Origin: Euphorbia lathyris
Lineage: Eukaryota; Streptophyta; Magnoliopsida; Malpighiales; Euphorbiaceae
Reading direction: 5' to 3'
DNA: 64,000 bases
Assembly: GCF_963576675.1 (NCBI RefSeq)
Contig: NC_088914.1
Location: 78,180,441 to 78,244,440, forward strand
Shown: positions 11,131 through 21,699 of the stretch, in pieces
Layout: each line of letters opens with the position of its first letter
Position numbering within the stretch: the stretch's first letter is position 1
Made by a program: the position numbers and the translations under genes
The notes under the pieces: generated by a model
Database searches by the model: none
What the model was told of the DNA's origin: nothing
Seen by the model: the letters and a program-made list of their open reading frames with translations, nothing else

Positions 11131-12228
11131 AAATTTTTGTGACGAAAAATTAAAAATTCTTCTATTTTTTGTGACGAAAAATACAAAATCGCCATGAAAA
11201 ATATGTATTATTTTCATGGGTTCTTTGATAAAAAAGATGTAAATCTTAATGTTTCCGACTCGTAATCATCCATTTTCGGGGTTCGGATTGTCACACATCA
11301 ATTATTTTCATAATTTCAATTATTGTTGTTCGGGTTTATGATTTTGGAGAGAGAATTTTCAGTTTTTGATGAAAATTATGAGAATGACAAAAAAGTCCAA
11401 AAGTGACGGTGAAAAGGAATTTAATGGCGGTATTTAGCAGCTCACATAAAATAATAGCATATTTAGCAAATGAAATAAATTCAATTATGCATGAATAAAC
11501 ATTAGTTAGTCACCGTTAGACATATCAAACCTGAGAATTCATAGTTACTTTTTAGGCCTTCAATGAAGAATTGTCAATAAAATATTTAAGTAACTTGTCA
11601 ATATTTTACATTTCCTTTTAGTTGTACAAACTGAGAATTATTTAACTATCTTATACCCATTTTTACCCTTTTGGGCCTTCAAGCAAGCATTGTAAATTTT
11701 TTTAAGGAACTTGTTAATATTTAGATTTAACTTTCTTTAAATTGTTGAAGAATCATTCAAAATTAATGAAAGGGAAAATGAATTATATATATGGAAAGCA
11801 TGACTTGAAATTCTAATTTTCTTTAGTTGTCTCATTACGTTCAAAAGACTCGAACCAGGTCTAATCGGATTTTATACTAAACTATTTTATTCAAATCCAA
11901 GCCAGTTATGAACCGCGTTAGACCAAGGTAAAAATACCGATTCACAAACTTAGCCAACCTACCCAAGTAATGTATATTTATATTAAAAAAATTAATTAAA
12001 AATACTATTGAACAATATAACAGATTAAAATTTTAGTTAATTAATTTAATATAATTCAACAAAGATAATTTTACATAACAACAAATATTTAACAAAATAA
12101 TAAAAATCAAATAGAGGTAATAAAAACATATATAAAATGTACATAAAATAAGGGCGGTTAGGCTGGGTCAGGTTGAGTTTTGAGTGTTTAAGACAAATTC
12201 CAAGCCCAACTCATTCTATGTGCAGGCT
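11131..12228. other. no gene; AT-rich DNA with diverged direct repeats
   Basis: No coding frame is seen. Two diverged units (about 11526-11630 and 11631-11750) share a 'gagaattc/at...ggccttcaa-gaa...ttgt.aat' layout. gtgacgaaaaat occurs twice near 11140-11180. The rest shows nothing I can name. Confidence 0.5.
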
Positions 12229-12290
12229 CAGGGGCGTAGACAGGAGGGCCTGGGGGACCCAGACCCCTCTGGCCGCCGGAACCATCTTGA
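12229..12290 (+). mobile_element. hAT-like transposon end
   Basis: CAGGGGCGTAGACAGGAGGG resembles the terminal inverted repeat of a common plant hAT group (CAGGGGCGGAGCCAGGA). The matching right end and the 8-bp duplication were not found, so this may be only a truncated end. Confidence 0.35.
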
Positions 12291-12354
12291 TCCTGGGTAG
12301 TTTCGGCCCCCTGTCTCAAAAAACATTTATCGAGGTGTTGCATTAGCCCCTCCA

Positions 12355-12716
12355 AGATGGTCCATTAAGTGTTAGGCTTATCCAAAATTCAAAATTTTTA
12401 ATATTTTGAGCCTATTAGGTACTCTATAAATCCAAACTTCTAGTTTTTTGGGCTTGTTAGGTCTCTCTAAATCCAAATTTCTATTATTATTATTTTGTCA
12501 GTTAGGCCTTCCTAAATTCAAATTTCTAATTTTTTTTGCCTATTAGGCCTCCCTAAATCCAAATTTCTAGTTTTTTTTTAGCATGTTAGACCTACGTAAA
12601 TCCAAATTTCTAATTTTTTTTCCTGTTAAGTCTCCCTAAATCCAAATTTCTAATTTTTTTTCCTGTTAAGTCTCTCTAAATCCAAATTTCTAATTTCTTT
12701 TGGTCTGTTAGACCCT
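12355..12716. repeat. tandem array with a unit of about 50 bp, left part
   Basis: Seven to eight units share ctaaatccaaatttctaatt followed by a T run and a 'tgttaggcct' phrase. The array stops at the T run of a LINE and resumes after it at about 15632-15690 (taaattcaaattattaattt, ggtaggccctctcc). Confidence 0.85.
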
Positions 12717-12718
12717 TC

Positions 12719-15631
12719 TTTTTTTTTGGTAGAAACAGGAAAGGAAAAAACAAACAAACAAAGGAAACCCTAACTTGGGATCAGCCTAGGGAAGGTAACC
12801 CCAATCCTATCTTCTAAAAGAAGAGAAGAGAGAAAAATAGGAGGATCAGAAAGGGTAGTGACACCCAACAACCCCTCATGACCAGCCGCCGCCAAGCGAT
12901 CAGCAACTCGGTTCTGCTCTCTGAAAATGTGGCTGAACTTTATGAACTCAAAGCATGATTATCCGAAATCATTTTAATGGCCTCCATGTTATCAGACTCG
13001 ACAGAAAGCAACTTTAAACCCAGACTCTTGGCAAGTTTGATACCAGAGAGAATACCCCAAAGCTCTGCCGAAAAGGAAGAGCCCAAACCCAAATTCTGGG
13101 TGAACCCAGACAGCCAGGCTCCCCCTACATCTCTAAGAACCCCTCCGGCAGCAATCTTCCCATCATTGAGACAGGAGCCATCTGTATTCAATTTTACCAC
13201 CCCTTCTCTCGGCCTGCTCCAACCAAGGAGGTGGACATCTCGCTTCTGGGTAGACCTGGAAAGGGAATCCCCTTTGAAACTCTCCTTAATAATAGACAGT
13301 TTTTCCGAGAAGAAACCAGCTAGGTTAGGAACAAAAACAGCTTTATCACCAAAAATCTCCTCGTTCCTCCACTTCCAAATTTGGTGACAGATGATAACAA
13401 AGAAAATATCGCCATGCTCCATGTTTGCCAGTAACTTCCCACAAACACCATCAGAGAACCAGTCATGCTCAGAGTGGGCAAGGAAGGAAGAAAGAATGTG
13501 GTGAGGGAGAATTTTCATCCACACCTCTCTACTCTTAGAGCAGTCCCTAAGAGCATGGCACAAAGTTTCATCATGGCCTCTACATCTACTACAAGCTCCT
13601 GAATCCACCAGATGCTGTCTAAGCCTTTCCGAATTAGTAAGCAACCTGTCCTTAACCCCCAGCCACAAGAAACTCCTAATATGGTAAGGGATTTTTAGGG
13701 CCCAAATGTATTTCCAAGTATCAGAACTAGGACCAGACCTGTTGAGGGTAAATGCTTCAAAGGCCGATTTGCAGGAATAAGCTCCATTGTTGGTCAGGGC
13801 CCAACAATGCCCATCCTTATCTTCCTCTTGATTACTTACCTTCACTCCTCTAATTCTTAGGAGAGTATCCAGGCTAAAGAAGGTGTCAAATTTAGACCAA
13901 ATCCAATCCCCCTCAGAATCAACCACATCGGCGATCCTCCAATTACGGATATTACTAGGCGGAGGGGATCTACACATCTCCAATAACGGTTTGTCTCCAA
14001 TCCAGATATCATTCCAGAAACTGATGGATCTGCCATTACCCACCTCCAAGCCAACCCCCGAGCAGAACTTTGCAAACACAGCGCTGAGTCGTTTCCAGAG
14101 GAAAGAACAATTACCAACTCTCTCCTTAGGTCCCCCAAAAATTTTGTCTTTTCGATATTTTCCACAGAGAAGACGAACCCAAAGAGAGGAGGGGCATTGC
14201 CACATTCTCCAGAGGAGCTTCATTAATAAGACTTTGTTATTATCCTTAGCTTGTCTTATCCCAAGACCTCCCATACTCTTCGGCTGGCAGACCTCCTTCC
14301 AAGGAACAAGGTGAATCTTTTTTCCTTCTCCAGACTCTCCCCACAGGAAGCGCCGGTTAATTTTGTCAAGCTCATTAAGAACAGGCTCAGGAAGTCTGCA
14401 AGCTTGCATGATATGATTAGGAGCCGCGCAATTGACCGACTGAATAAGCGTTAGACGGCCTGCCAGGGAAAGAGAATTAGCTTTCCAACTAGCACACAAC
14501 CCATTAGCTTTATCCAGAGTTTCTTTAAAAGAGGCTTTGGAGACTCTGTCGCTATGGAGGGGGACCCCAAGATACTTACCCAAAGAGTTAGTAAGAGGAA
14601 TACCAGATAAATCACTTAGCCTTTTACAAACGCCTTTATCCATGTTTTTAGAGCAAAGCATCCGAGATTTTTGGATATTGATCTTCTGGCCAGAAGCAGC
14701 GCAGAAGCAATTAAGGATCTCCATAACCACACCAACTTGCTCCTCATTCCCCTCCACAAAGATCATCACATCATCAGCGAAGAACAAATGGGTAATAGGA
14801 GGGAAGAACTTGTTAATAGACACAGGATGGAAAATCCCATTGCTCACAGTCTCTTGGATCAGGTGCGACAACCTTTCCATAGCAATAACAAAAAGGAAAG
14901 GGCTCATAGGATCCCCTTGACGGATCCCCCTGGAGGGAGAGAACTCATCAGACATATCTCCATTGATCAAAACCTGAAAAACAGGAGAAGAAATGCAATC
15001 CTCAATCAATCTCCTCCATCTTTCCGGGATACCAGCTCTCTTTAAACTGTCCAGAAGAAAACTCCAATTAAAACGGTCATACGCTTTCTCCAGATCCAGC
15101 TTAAGGGCCACAATCCCTTTCTTACCCTTCTTCATCTTCGTGGAGTGAACCATCTCTTGGGCAATAACCACATTGTCCAACATTTGCCTGCCAGGAACAA
15201 AACCGCCTTGGTTCTGGCTAATAATCTCTGGAAGAATACGCCGAAGTCTATTAGCCACAATCTTAGTAATAGCTTTGTACAACACATTGCAAAGACTAAT
15301 CGGCCTCATTTGTAAAAAGGAGGAAGGTTTTTCAACTTTTGGGATTAGAACCAGGAGGGTTTTATTCACCATCCTAATATCATTAGATCCGCCGAAAACC
15401 CCAAAAACAAAACTGTAAATGCCTTCCTTCACAGTTTCCCAGTGTTTGTGGTAAAAACTAGCAGGAATACCATCGATCCCCGGGGCCTTAGTAGCTCCAA
15501 TACTAGAGAAAGCCAGATCAATCTCTTTCTGGTCAATAGGATGGAAAGCTTCCTTAATAGCATCCTCCTCCAGCCTAGGAAAAGAGATCCCAGAAAGGGC
15601 TTTATCCAGATTCACAACATCCTCTTTAAAT
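12719..15631 (-). mobile_element. 5'-truncated LINE inserted into the tandem array
   Basis: The T run at 12719-12727 is the A tail of a minus-strand LINE; the body runs to about 15631, where array sequence resumes. The 3' UTR (gg-aaacaaacaaacaaagg region) matches the LINE at 19871-20735, so both are one family. ORF1 and the endonuclease half of ORF2 are missing. I could not resolve a TSD longer than a few bases. Confidence 0.85.
12940..15615 (-). CDS. LINE ORF2 fragment: reverse transcriptase and RNase H
   Basis: This 891-codon frame encodes the enzyme half of a plant L1-type non-LTR element, which would copy element RNA onto nicked chromosomal DNA. It has the RT fingers (GIDGIPASFYH), catalytic motif A in LEKAYDRFNW, motif B GIRQGDPMSPFLF and motif C FFADDVMIF. 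A zf-RVT region follows (FLWLGVKDRLLTNSERL...CSRCRGHDETLCH...C), then RNase H with NTDGSC, SAELWG and VESDN. The apurinic endonuclease that precedes RT in full elements is absent, and the first ATG is internal. Near 12945 a deletion of about 70 bp relative to the sister copy shifts the frame. The last RNase H residues (NRVADRLAAAG) therefore fall out of frame at 12790-12935. Long openness suggests recent insertion; it cannot be autonomous. Confidence 0.85.
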   Translation of the reverse strand: MNLDKALSGISFPRLEEDAIKEAFHPIDQKEIDLAFSSIGATKAPGIDGIPASFYHKHWETVKEGIYSFVFGVFGGSNDIRMVNKTLLVLIPKVEKPSSFLQMRPISLCNVLYKAITKIVANRLRRILPEIISQNQGGFVPGRQMLDNVVIAQEMVHSTKMKKGKKGIVALKLDLEKAYDRFNWSFLLDSLKRAGIPERWRRLIEDCISSPVFQVLINGDMSDEFSPSRGIRQGDPMSPFLFVIAMERLSHLIQETVSNGIFHPVSINKFFPPITHLFFADDVMIFVEGNEEQVGVVMEILNCFCAASGQKINIQKSRMLCSKNMDKGVCKRLSDLSGIPLTNSLGKYLGVPLHSDRVSKASFKETLDKANGLCASWKANSLSLAGRLTLIQSVNCAAPNHIMQACRLPEPVLNELDKINRRFLWGESGEGKKIHLVPWKEVCQPKSMGGLGIRQAKDNNKVLLMKLLWRMWQCPSSLWVRLLCGKYRKDKIFGGPKERVGNCSFLWKRLSAVFAKFCSGVGLEVGNGRSISFWNDIWIGDKPLLEMCRSPPPSNIRNWRIADVVDSEGDWIWSKFDTFFSLDTLLRIRGVKVSNQEEDKDGHCWALTNNGAYSCKSAFEAFTLNRSGPSSDTWKYIWALKIPYHIRSFLWLGVKDRLLTNSERLRQHLVDSGACSRCRGHDETLCHALRDCSKSREVWMKILPHHILSSFLAHSEHDWFSDGVCGKLLANMEHGDIFFVIICHQIWKWRNEEIFGDKAVFVPNLAGFFSEKLSIIKESFKGDSLSRSTQKRDVHLLGWSRPREGVVKLNTDGSCLNDGKIAAGGVLRDVGGAWLSGFTQNLGLGSSFSAELWGILSGIKLAKSLGLKLLSVESDNMEAIKMISDNHALSS

Positions 15632-15690
15632 TCAAATTATTAATTTATTTTGACTTGGTAGGCCCTCTCCAATAAAAAATTTTGATTTTT

Positions 15691-16539
15691 TTACATGTTA
15701 GGAATATTAAACAAAATTTAGCTTAATTTTGAGAAATTGTAGATTAATGCTTAAAAATTGATTCTTGATTACTCAAATTATAACACTATATATATATACA
15801 TATAATTGAGCAAGTTCGATTTAGCAAAATTATTATTTTTTTTTTTGCAAATGCACGTGTAAAATCGGCCCTCCAATCGAGTAATCCTGTATTCGCTATT
15901 GTACGGACTTGAGTAGATTCGAACTGGATGGGTGAATTTTCAAATATATATGTCCAAACTCAATCCATGAAAGACGAATTTAAACCAACTGAACGGTATA
16001 TATATATATATATAAAAGGAAGAACAGAAGCAAAAATTAAGAATGGAAATGAGTAGAAAGTCATATAAATATAAAATGAAAATAAAGCTGGTAGCCCTTC
16101 CTAAAAAAAGCAGGCATGATTGATTGTAAATGATGGTGGATGGCATGGGTATGCCACTCATCATTGATTGTTTTTTTACTATTCTTTCTTGTAGACTTAA
16201 ATTCATTTTTTGTGTCACGTATTTTTTAGAAAATTTAATTATCTCCCATGTTTTTTTTTTTTGAAAAATAATCTCCTATATTAAAAAAAAAACTTAATAC
16301 ATTATTGTTCAACTTACTTAAAATATCTCGATAACCTTTTCAATTTACATAAAATATAAATAATTAATTACTTAATAAATAAAAATTAAGTTACATACAT
16401 AATATGTGTTGCACGAGTCTTCAAAATACATATGGAATCTTTGGCAATTCGCAAACACCTTTAAGCCAATAAAAAAATGCAGAAACACTAACATTTAAAA
16501 ATTATATTTCACCTTAGTTTTAAACTTAAAAATAAGGGT
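15691..16539. other. no gene seen
   Basis: AT-rich DNA with (TA)n tracts near 15790 and 16000 and no recognisable repeat or coding signature. Confidence 0.5.
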
Positions 16540-17285
16540 AAATAATTTATTAGTTCCCATCTTTTTACGTAACACAATGTTTAGTCCCTATCTTTTTTAC
16601 GACCTCTATTTTTTGTTATCGTTAACCCTTTGGTTATTTTGTCAATGTTTTTTAGATTTGTAACCAAACATATATTAGCTTTTAGGACAGCCATCGTGCG
16701 ATACAAAATGACTTTGTTACTCTATTATTTTCTATCAACGTGTTTATGCCGAATGTAATGGTTAAAAATCTAAAAAAAATAGATAGAATGAGCAAAAGTT
16801 AACAATGACAATGGATATAGATTTTATAATGGCCTTGTTTGGTAAAGAGCGTTTTGGGATAAAAAGAGCGGTTTTGACCAACTTTAGCGGTTTGACCACT
16901 GAAACCGCTGATTGGAGTGTTTGGTAGAGAGAGGTTTGGGAGAGAGTTTTGGGATGAAAACGCTAATTTAGAAAAAGCTCCTTTTAGGAGCTTTTTCAAT
17001 TAGCGTTTTGCAATATTAAAATTAATGGACTTCTTTAACCCTAATACTTTTAATTATTTTAAATATATTTTTATGTATTAAAAAAAGAAATGTCCTTATT
17101 CGTTTTTTTGCACAAACCGCTATTATCAATCAGCTAATTTTTACCAAACAGGTCTACACGAACAGCTAGTCAAATCAGCTAATGTAATAAGCTAACAGCT
17201 AATTCCCAAACAGGGCTAATGTGTTTTTCAAAATAGAGAGATTAAACATTGTATCAGGTGACAAGGAAAGAGTTAATAAATTATT
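16540..17285. mobile_element. small DNA transposon with terminal inverted repeats
   Basis: The left arm (aaataatttattagttcccat ... acaatgtttagtccc) and the reverse complement of the right arm (aaataatttattaactcttt ... acaatgtttaatctc) match over about 55 bp. There is no coding frame. A second element lies inside it (16832-17216). No certain TSD was found, so the class is open. Confidence 0.55.
16832..17216. mobile_element. 385-bp MITE nested in the TIR element
   Basis: Ends are GCCTTGTTTGG and CCAAACAGGGC, imperfect inverted repeats. TAATG flanks both sides (16827-16831, 17217-17221) as a 5-bp duplication. No coding capacity. End sequences resemble plant miniature elements of the Tourist/hAT kinds, but TSD length fits neither cleanly. 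Confidence 0.65.
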
Positions 17286-18211
17286 TGTTGGTCTCTAATA
17301 AGGCGGATTGGTTCTAAAAGAGGGGTGAATAGAACTAATGAGTAATTTACGCATTTAAAAAAATTTCTTACTCAAGTCAATATAACACAAAGGGTAACTT
17401 CAGTATCAGATGCAATTTAAGTCTACTGAGCTTTTCAGCAATTCAGTCTATTGAGATTGCTTCAGCTTCTGGCAATTTCCAACTTAGAGGATGACCCTTT
17501 GTCGGAGGTTCTGAAGATTTATAACGTATGCATAGTTCAATGAATATTGAGAGTGTTAATGTGTGAGATAAATTCAGAGCATAAAATAATTCAGTAGAAG
17601 TAAAGGCAAATAGCATGGATAGAAATGTTCAGTAGTTGTATACCGGTTCAACCTTTTGTGTACGTAGAGTCCTCAGAATATCTTCTTCTGAGCTTTAATC
17701 CACTATCGATCTCTTTCAAAGGTAGAGAACAAATCATTACATAATAGCCTAAATCTGGTTCCTTTATCAAATTTTTCAAATGGAAAAACTAGCAGGTTCT
17801 GCCTTTAAAAGACCGTTGACATTTCTGGACTTGCAGGCTGTAGGCTGGAGCGTTTCCATTTTGGTGAGTATATAGAGAGATGGGTTAATGGCAGAGATGA
17901 CTATCTTCTGCATTTTATTCATAATGGGGAAGCTGTTGAGAAAGACGATGTAGTTGTTTTCTTCTGAATTTGGATTGGGCTTGCTTCTGGATGAACCTTT
18001 ATTTCGCTAAAGGCAGAACCTTTATTTCGCTAAAGGCCTTTTTGTTCTTTATGTAAAAGTAGCCTAATATGCCTTATACAATTTCTTAACACTTAAACAA
18101 AATTGTTAGATAATAAAAACATATTTAATTCTGAATTTTAATTACTCGAAAGATATAATTTCTTAATTATAATTTTTATCATTATCAAAATTTTATCAAT
18201 TTTTTCAAACA
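17286..18211 (-). mobile_element. degenerate solo LTR related to the SIRE element
   Basis: It starts TGTTGGTCTCTAATAAG, like the SIRE LTR start at 32651, and shares the phrases ggttctaaaagaggggtgaa, ccggttcaacc-tttgtgtacg and ctctttcaaaggtagag with that LTR. It ends near tttttcaaaca, comparable to the LTR end tgtttcaaca. Flanks TTATT and TTAGT differ at one base and could be an old TSD. A duplicated 23-mer (aacctttatttcgctaaagg) lies near 17992-18036. Right boundary is approximate. Confidence 0.5.
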
Positions 18212-18403
18212 TTAGTTATCCTAAAATAATGCATAATACATGATGACATTAGTTTTTAAGATTTTTTTTTTTTCTGAAAACAAGTTTTAAGATTTTAGAT
18301 AGTGTACAAAAAAAAAAAAAATCCAATCCATAGAATAGTTTAAGTTAAAATATATATTTAACTTAATATATAATTATAACATTTTTCCATCATACATTTG
18401 TAC

Positions 18404-19607
18404 GGGTAAATTTCATCAATGGTGTACAACCTTTACCCCATTTCACATTTTGGTGTACAATCTTCATTTTGTCACACTAATATATACGAACTTATAGGTG
18501 ACCTCTCACTCTGGTGTACAGCAGGTAAAAGTGACCGGTCAACGCCTGGTCAACGCGCCAACTCATCATTTTTCAACTTCTAAATTATTAATTGTCTCTT
18601 TTACCCCTCCATCTCCTTCTTCCTTACCCATTTCTTCATTTCTCTATCTACCTTCTCCATTTATTATACTGTGATCTTTCTTTTTTCTTTTTAAGAAACT
18701 TATTATATTGTAAAAAAATAGATAAAAAACCCACTGTTATTAGTAATTATCAATGAAATACAAATTATTGTTTATTTTTCCAGCTCCACCGCCTACAACA
18801 GCCTCCACCTCCTGCAATCCAGACAATTCTCAATAGGTAAAACCGTTCGATCTGCAATCCAACGCTCCACGGTCTGAAAAGAAATCTCGATCTGCAATCT
18901 ATAGCTCCCGCTTGCAGCAACCTTATTTCGTCATCATCATTAATGAAAGCTGCAGTTTACTCTAATTCCATGTTCTTAATGGCGCTCTAAATTCCAGTTT
19001 TCTATTTGATTATTTCGATTATCTGGGTTCTATTTTTTCATTATTATTGGGTTAAATCCAATATTATGATGGTTGCGCAGTTGAGATAAGAGCAGATTTT
19101 TGGGGGTTTTTTTATTGAGAATTTAGATGTGATAATTTCGCAGGTATAATGTTGATTTTGTTGTCTTTGTGTTTTAGTCTAGGAAAAGTGAAGAGGCCAT
19201 GAGAAAAACTTTTCTGTGTCAGGGAGCTTAATCGCCATTTCTACAACTCTGTCATGTTTTCTCTCTAGAAATTGATAGTAACAATTTTTCTCTCTCTAGA
19301 ACTTTGGGGAAGGAGGAGATGAAAGGGGTTCTATGAGATTACGGTATAATAAATAGAGAAACGGTAGAGAGAGAAACGAAGAAATGGGTAAGGAAGAAGG
19401 AGAGGGAGGGGTAAAAGAGACAATTAATAATTTAGGAGTTGAAAAATGATGAGTTGGCGCGTTGATCAGGCGTTGACCGGTCACTTTTACCTGCTGTACA
19501 CCAGAGTGGGAGGTCACCTATAAATTCATATATATTAGTGTGACAAAATGAAAATTGTAAAAGTGTGAAATGGGACAAAGGTTGTACACCATTGATGAAA
19601 TTTACCC
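18404..19607. mobile_element. Mutator-like element with long TIRs
   Basis: The 1,204-bp element starts GGGTAAATTTCATCAATGG and ends with its reverse complement. Inverted repeats extend about 265 bp (left to about 18670, right from about 19345). The flanks are a perfect 10-bp duplication ACATTTGTAC (18394-18403 and 19608-19617), diagnostic of Mutator-like elements. The interior (18780-19250) has no transposase but is less AT-rich and contains exon-like pieces (ccgcctacaacagcctccac, then gtaaaacc and later ag/gtata junction-like sites). It may be captured gene sequence. Confidence 0.85.
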
Positions 19608-19870
19608 ACATTTGTACCTATATTTTTTTACCTATTTCATTGAATTTTTCTATTTTAACCTATTACACAACTGAATTTGTCAATTTTTGAGTTTAGCACC
19701 CTTATTTATAAATATAACAGGTAAAATATTTTTTTAATCCTTAATAATAAAAGGTGCCAAAGCAACAAAATAAAAGCATCGAAAATCACACATTGACAAA
19801 TTTTGATAAGTAATAGATCGAAAATATAAATACATGGTGCCAAAAGACAAAAGTTACAAGTTTAAGTTTA

Positions 19871-20735
19871 TTTTTTTTGGTAAGAAGGGAAGAAAAAAAA
19901 CAAACAAACAAAAACCTAACCCGGGATCAGTCTAGGAAGACTGACCCCAATCCTATCCTCAAGAAGAGAAGGTAACAGAAAAGAAGGAGGAACGGAAAGG
20001 GTAGAAACATCTAACATCCCCCCATGCCCAGCAGCTGCCAAGCGATCCGCCACGCGGTTTTGCTCCCTATAAATATGGGAGAAGGTAAGAGAATCGAAGG
20101 CAGGACGAAGCCTCAAGATGGCTTTAATGAGATTCTGACTCTTAAGACAAACAGTCTGTCTATCCGAAATCCTGTTGATAGCCTCCAAATTGTCAGACTC
20201 CACCGAAAGTCTTTTAACACCCATGCGAATGGCGAGTTTAATGTCAGACAAGATCCCCCAGAGCTCTGCAGTAAAGGAGGAGCCCGTACCTAAGTTATGG
20301 GTAAACCCAGCCAGCCAGGCGCCACCAGCATCCCGAAGAACTCCACCAGCAGCAATTCTGCCATTACTAAGGCAGGAGCCATCCGTATTCAACTTGACAA
20401 CCCCTTCCCTGGGCTTCCTCCAACCAACTAACTGGACCTCTTTAACCGGGGAGGGGTGAACCAGGGGCTCTCCTTCAAAACTCTTTGTAATAACAGAGAG
20501 TTTTATCGAGAAGTAAAACCGGAGGTCAGGAATAAAGACAGTCTTCTCAGCAAATAACTCTTCATTCCTCCATTTCCACATTTGGTGACAAATAATAGCG
20601 AAGAGAATAGCCACGTGCTCCATACTGGCCAACAAATTCCCATTAACGCCTTCAGAGAACCAGTCAATATCAGAGAACCCCATAAAGGAAGGAAGGATGT
20701 GGTGAGGAAGGACCCCTTCCCAAACCTTTCTACTA
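19871..20735 (-). mobile_element. LINE 3' fragment with 16-bp TSD
   Basis: Perfect duplication TACAAGTTTAAGTTTA flanks it at 19855-19870 and 20736-20751. The T run directly after the left copy is the A tail of a minus-strand insertion. The 865 bp belong to the same LINE family as 12719-15631. This is a textbook target-primed, 5'-truncated insertion. Confidence 0.95.
19916..20735 (-). pseudogene. LINE ORF2 C-terminal fragment: RNase H
   Basis: About 272 codons are open from the truncation point to the natural stop at 19916. The first part (KVWEGVLPHHILPSF...) matches the end of the zf-RVT region of the copy at 12940. RNase H follows with NTDGSC (first catalytic D), TAELWG (E), VESDN (D) and the C-terminal block EQNRVADRLAAAG that carries the last catalytic D. 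The C-terminus ends DRIGVSLPRLIPG. It lacks RT and endonuclease and has no true start codon (the frame runs in from the flank). It shows what the sister copy lost near 12945. Confidence 0.85.
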
Positions 20736-20911
20736 TACAAGTTTAAGTTTATAATTATGAATTAAGTTTATATATTTTGTCTACTCAAAGTTTAAAAGGT
20801 TAATAAAATACTTTGTAATTTTAAATAACTAATAGACATTTTCTTGGACCAAATTCAGTTTATCTTGATATTAAGCCACATATGGATTAGTAAAGTATTT
20901 AAATAAGGATG

Positions 20912-21673
20912 TGATGCAAGCATCATCTTTAAAGATCCGAGTCACGGTGAAGGATTGATGAGGACATCTCTTCGGCAAGTCCAGACCGCGGTTAGAGAAG
21001 TAGTAACATAGTAGGCCTAGCTTCGGCTACTCTACTTCGGGCTTTACTTCGGTCTATTTTGGTTTATCTCTTCGGCAGTGTATCTACTTCGGTGTCTCCT
21101 TTTACTTTGGTCTTCTATGTTGTACTTCAATCCACCTTGGGATATCTCTCTTCGGCTCTGTCTACTCTGGTACGACTTCGGTCTCGTATTGTCTTCGGTA
21201 AAACCTCTTAATTACTTGCTCACCTAGGAAATAGGAATTACTTGCTCACCAAGGGGACGGGAATACTTGCTTATTAAGGAGACAAGTCTAACACTAGACT
21301 GCTCTTTGCTATTCATTGTTTTGGCATTAAGTCTTATTTACAAACCATGCCACCATTTTACCTCTAACCCATTTTACCCTTTAAGTTTTATATTTTAAAT
21401 TGTATGCAGTGTCCTTTATGTAATTTGTCATTTAGGTTTTGAGATGCTATAAATTCATCTCTTTCTTTGTAATCACTTAACTTTTATCAAATCAAAAACT
21501 ATAATCTTCTCTTTGAAGTTTTGTTAAGATTTTACTTTCAACAATGGAGATTTCACTATTCCTACGGATTTAGTCTGTGAACCCTTGAGATTAACTCCTT
21601 CTAGTTTAGTTAGAGAAAAAACTCTTTGTTAGTTTACGATCAAAACTAACTCACCCATCAATAATCTGTATCA
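20912..21673 (+). repeat. 5' LTR of the non-autonomous element
   Basis: Starts TGATGCAAGCATCATC, itself a short palindrome, and ends AATCTGTATCA. It contains nine copies of CTTCGG between about 20970 and 21200. A TATA-like tataaatt lies near 21450. Confidence 0.85.
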
Positions 21674-21675
21674 GT

Positions 21676-21687
21676 TGGTATCAGAGC
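21676..21687 (+). promoter_or_regulatory. primer binding site, tRNA-iMet type
   Basis: TGGTATCAGAGC two bases after the 5' LTR. Confidence 0.85.
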
Positions 21688-21699
21688 TGATCGTTTTCC

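Noticed and set aside
12977..15675. Plus-strand frames of up to 143 codons across the LINE
   Set aside because: Antisense shadows of the long minus-strand RT/RNase H frame.
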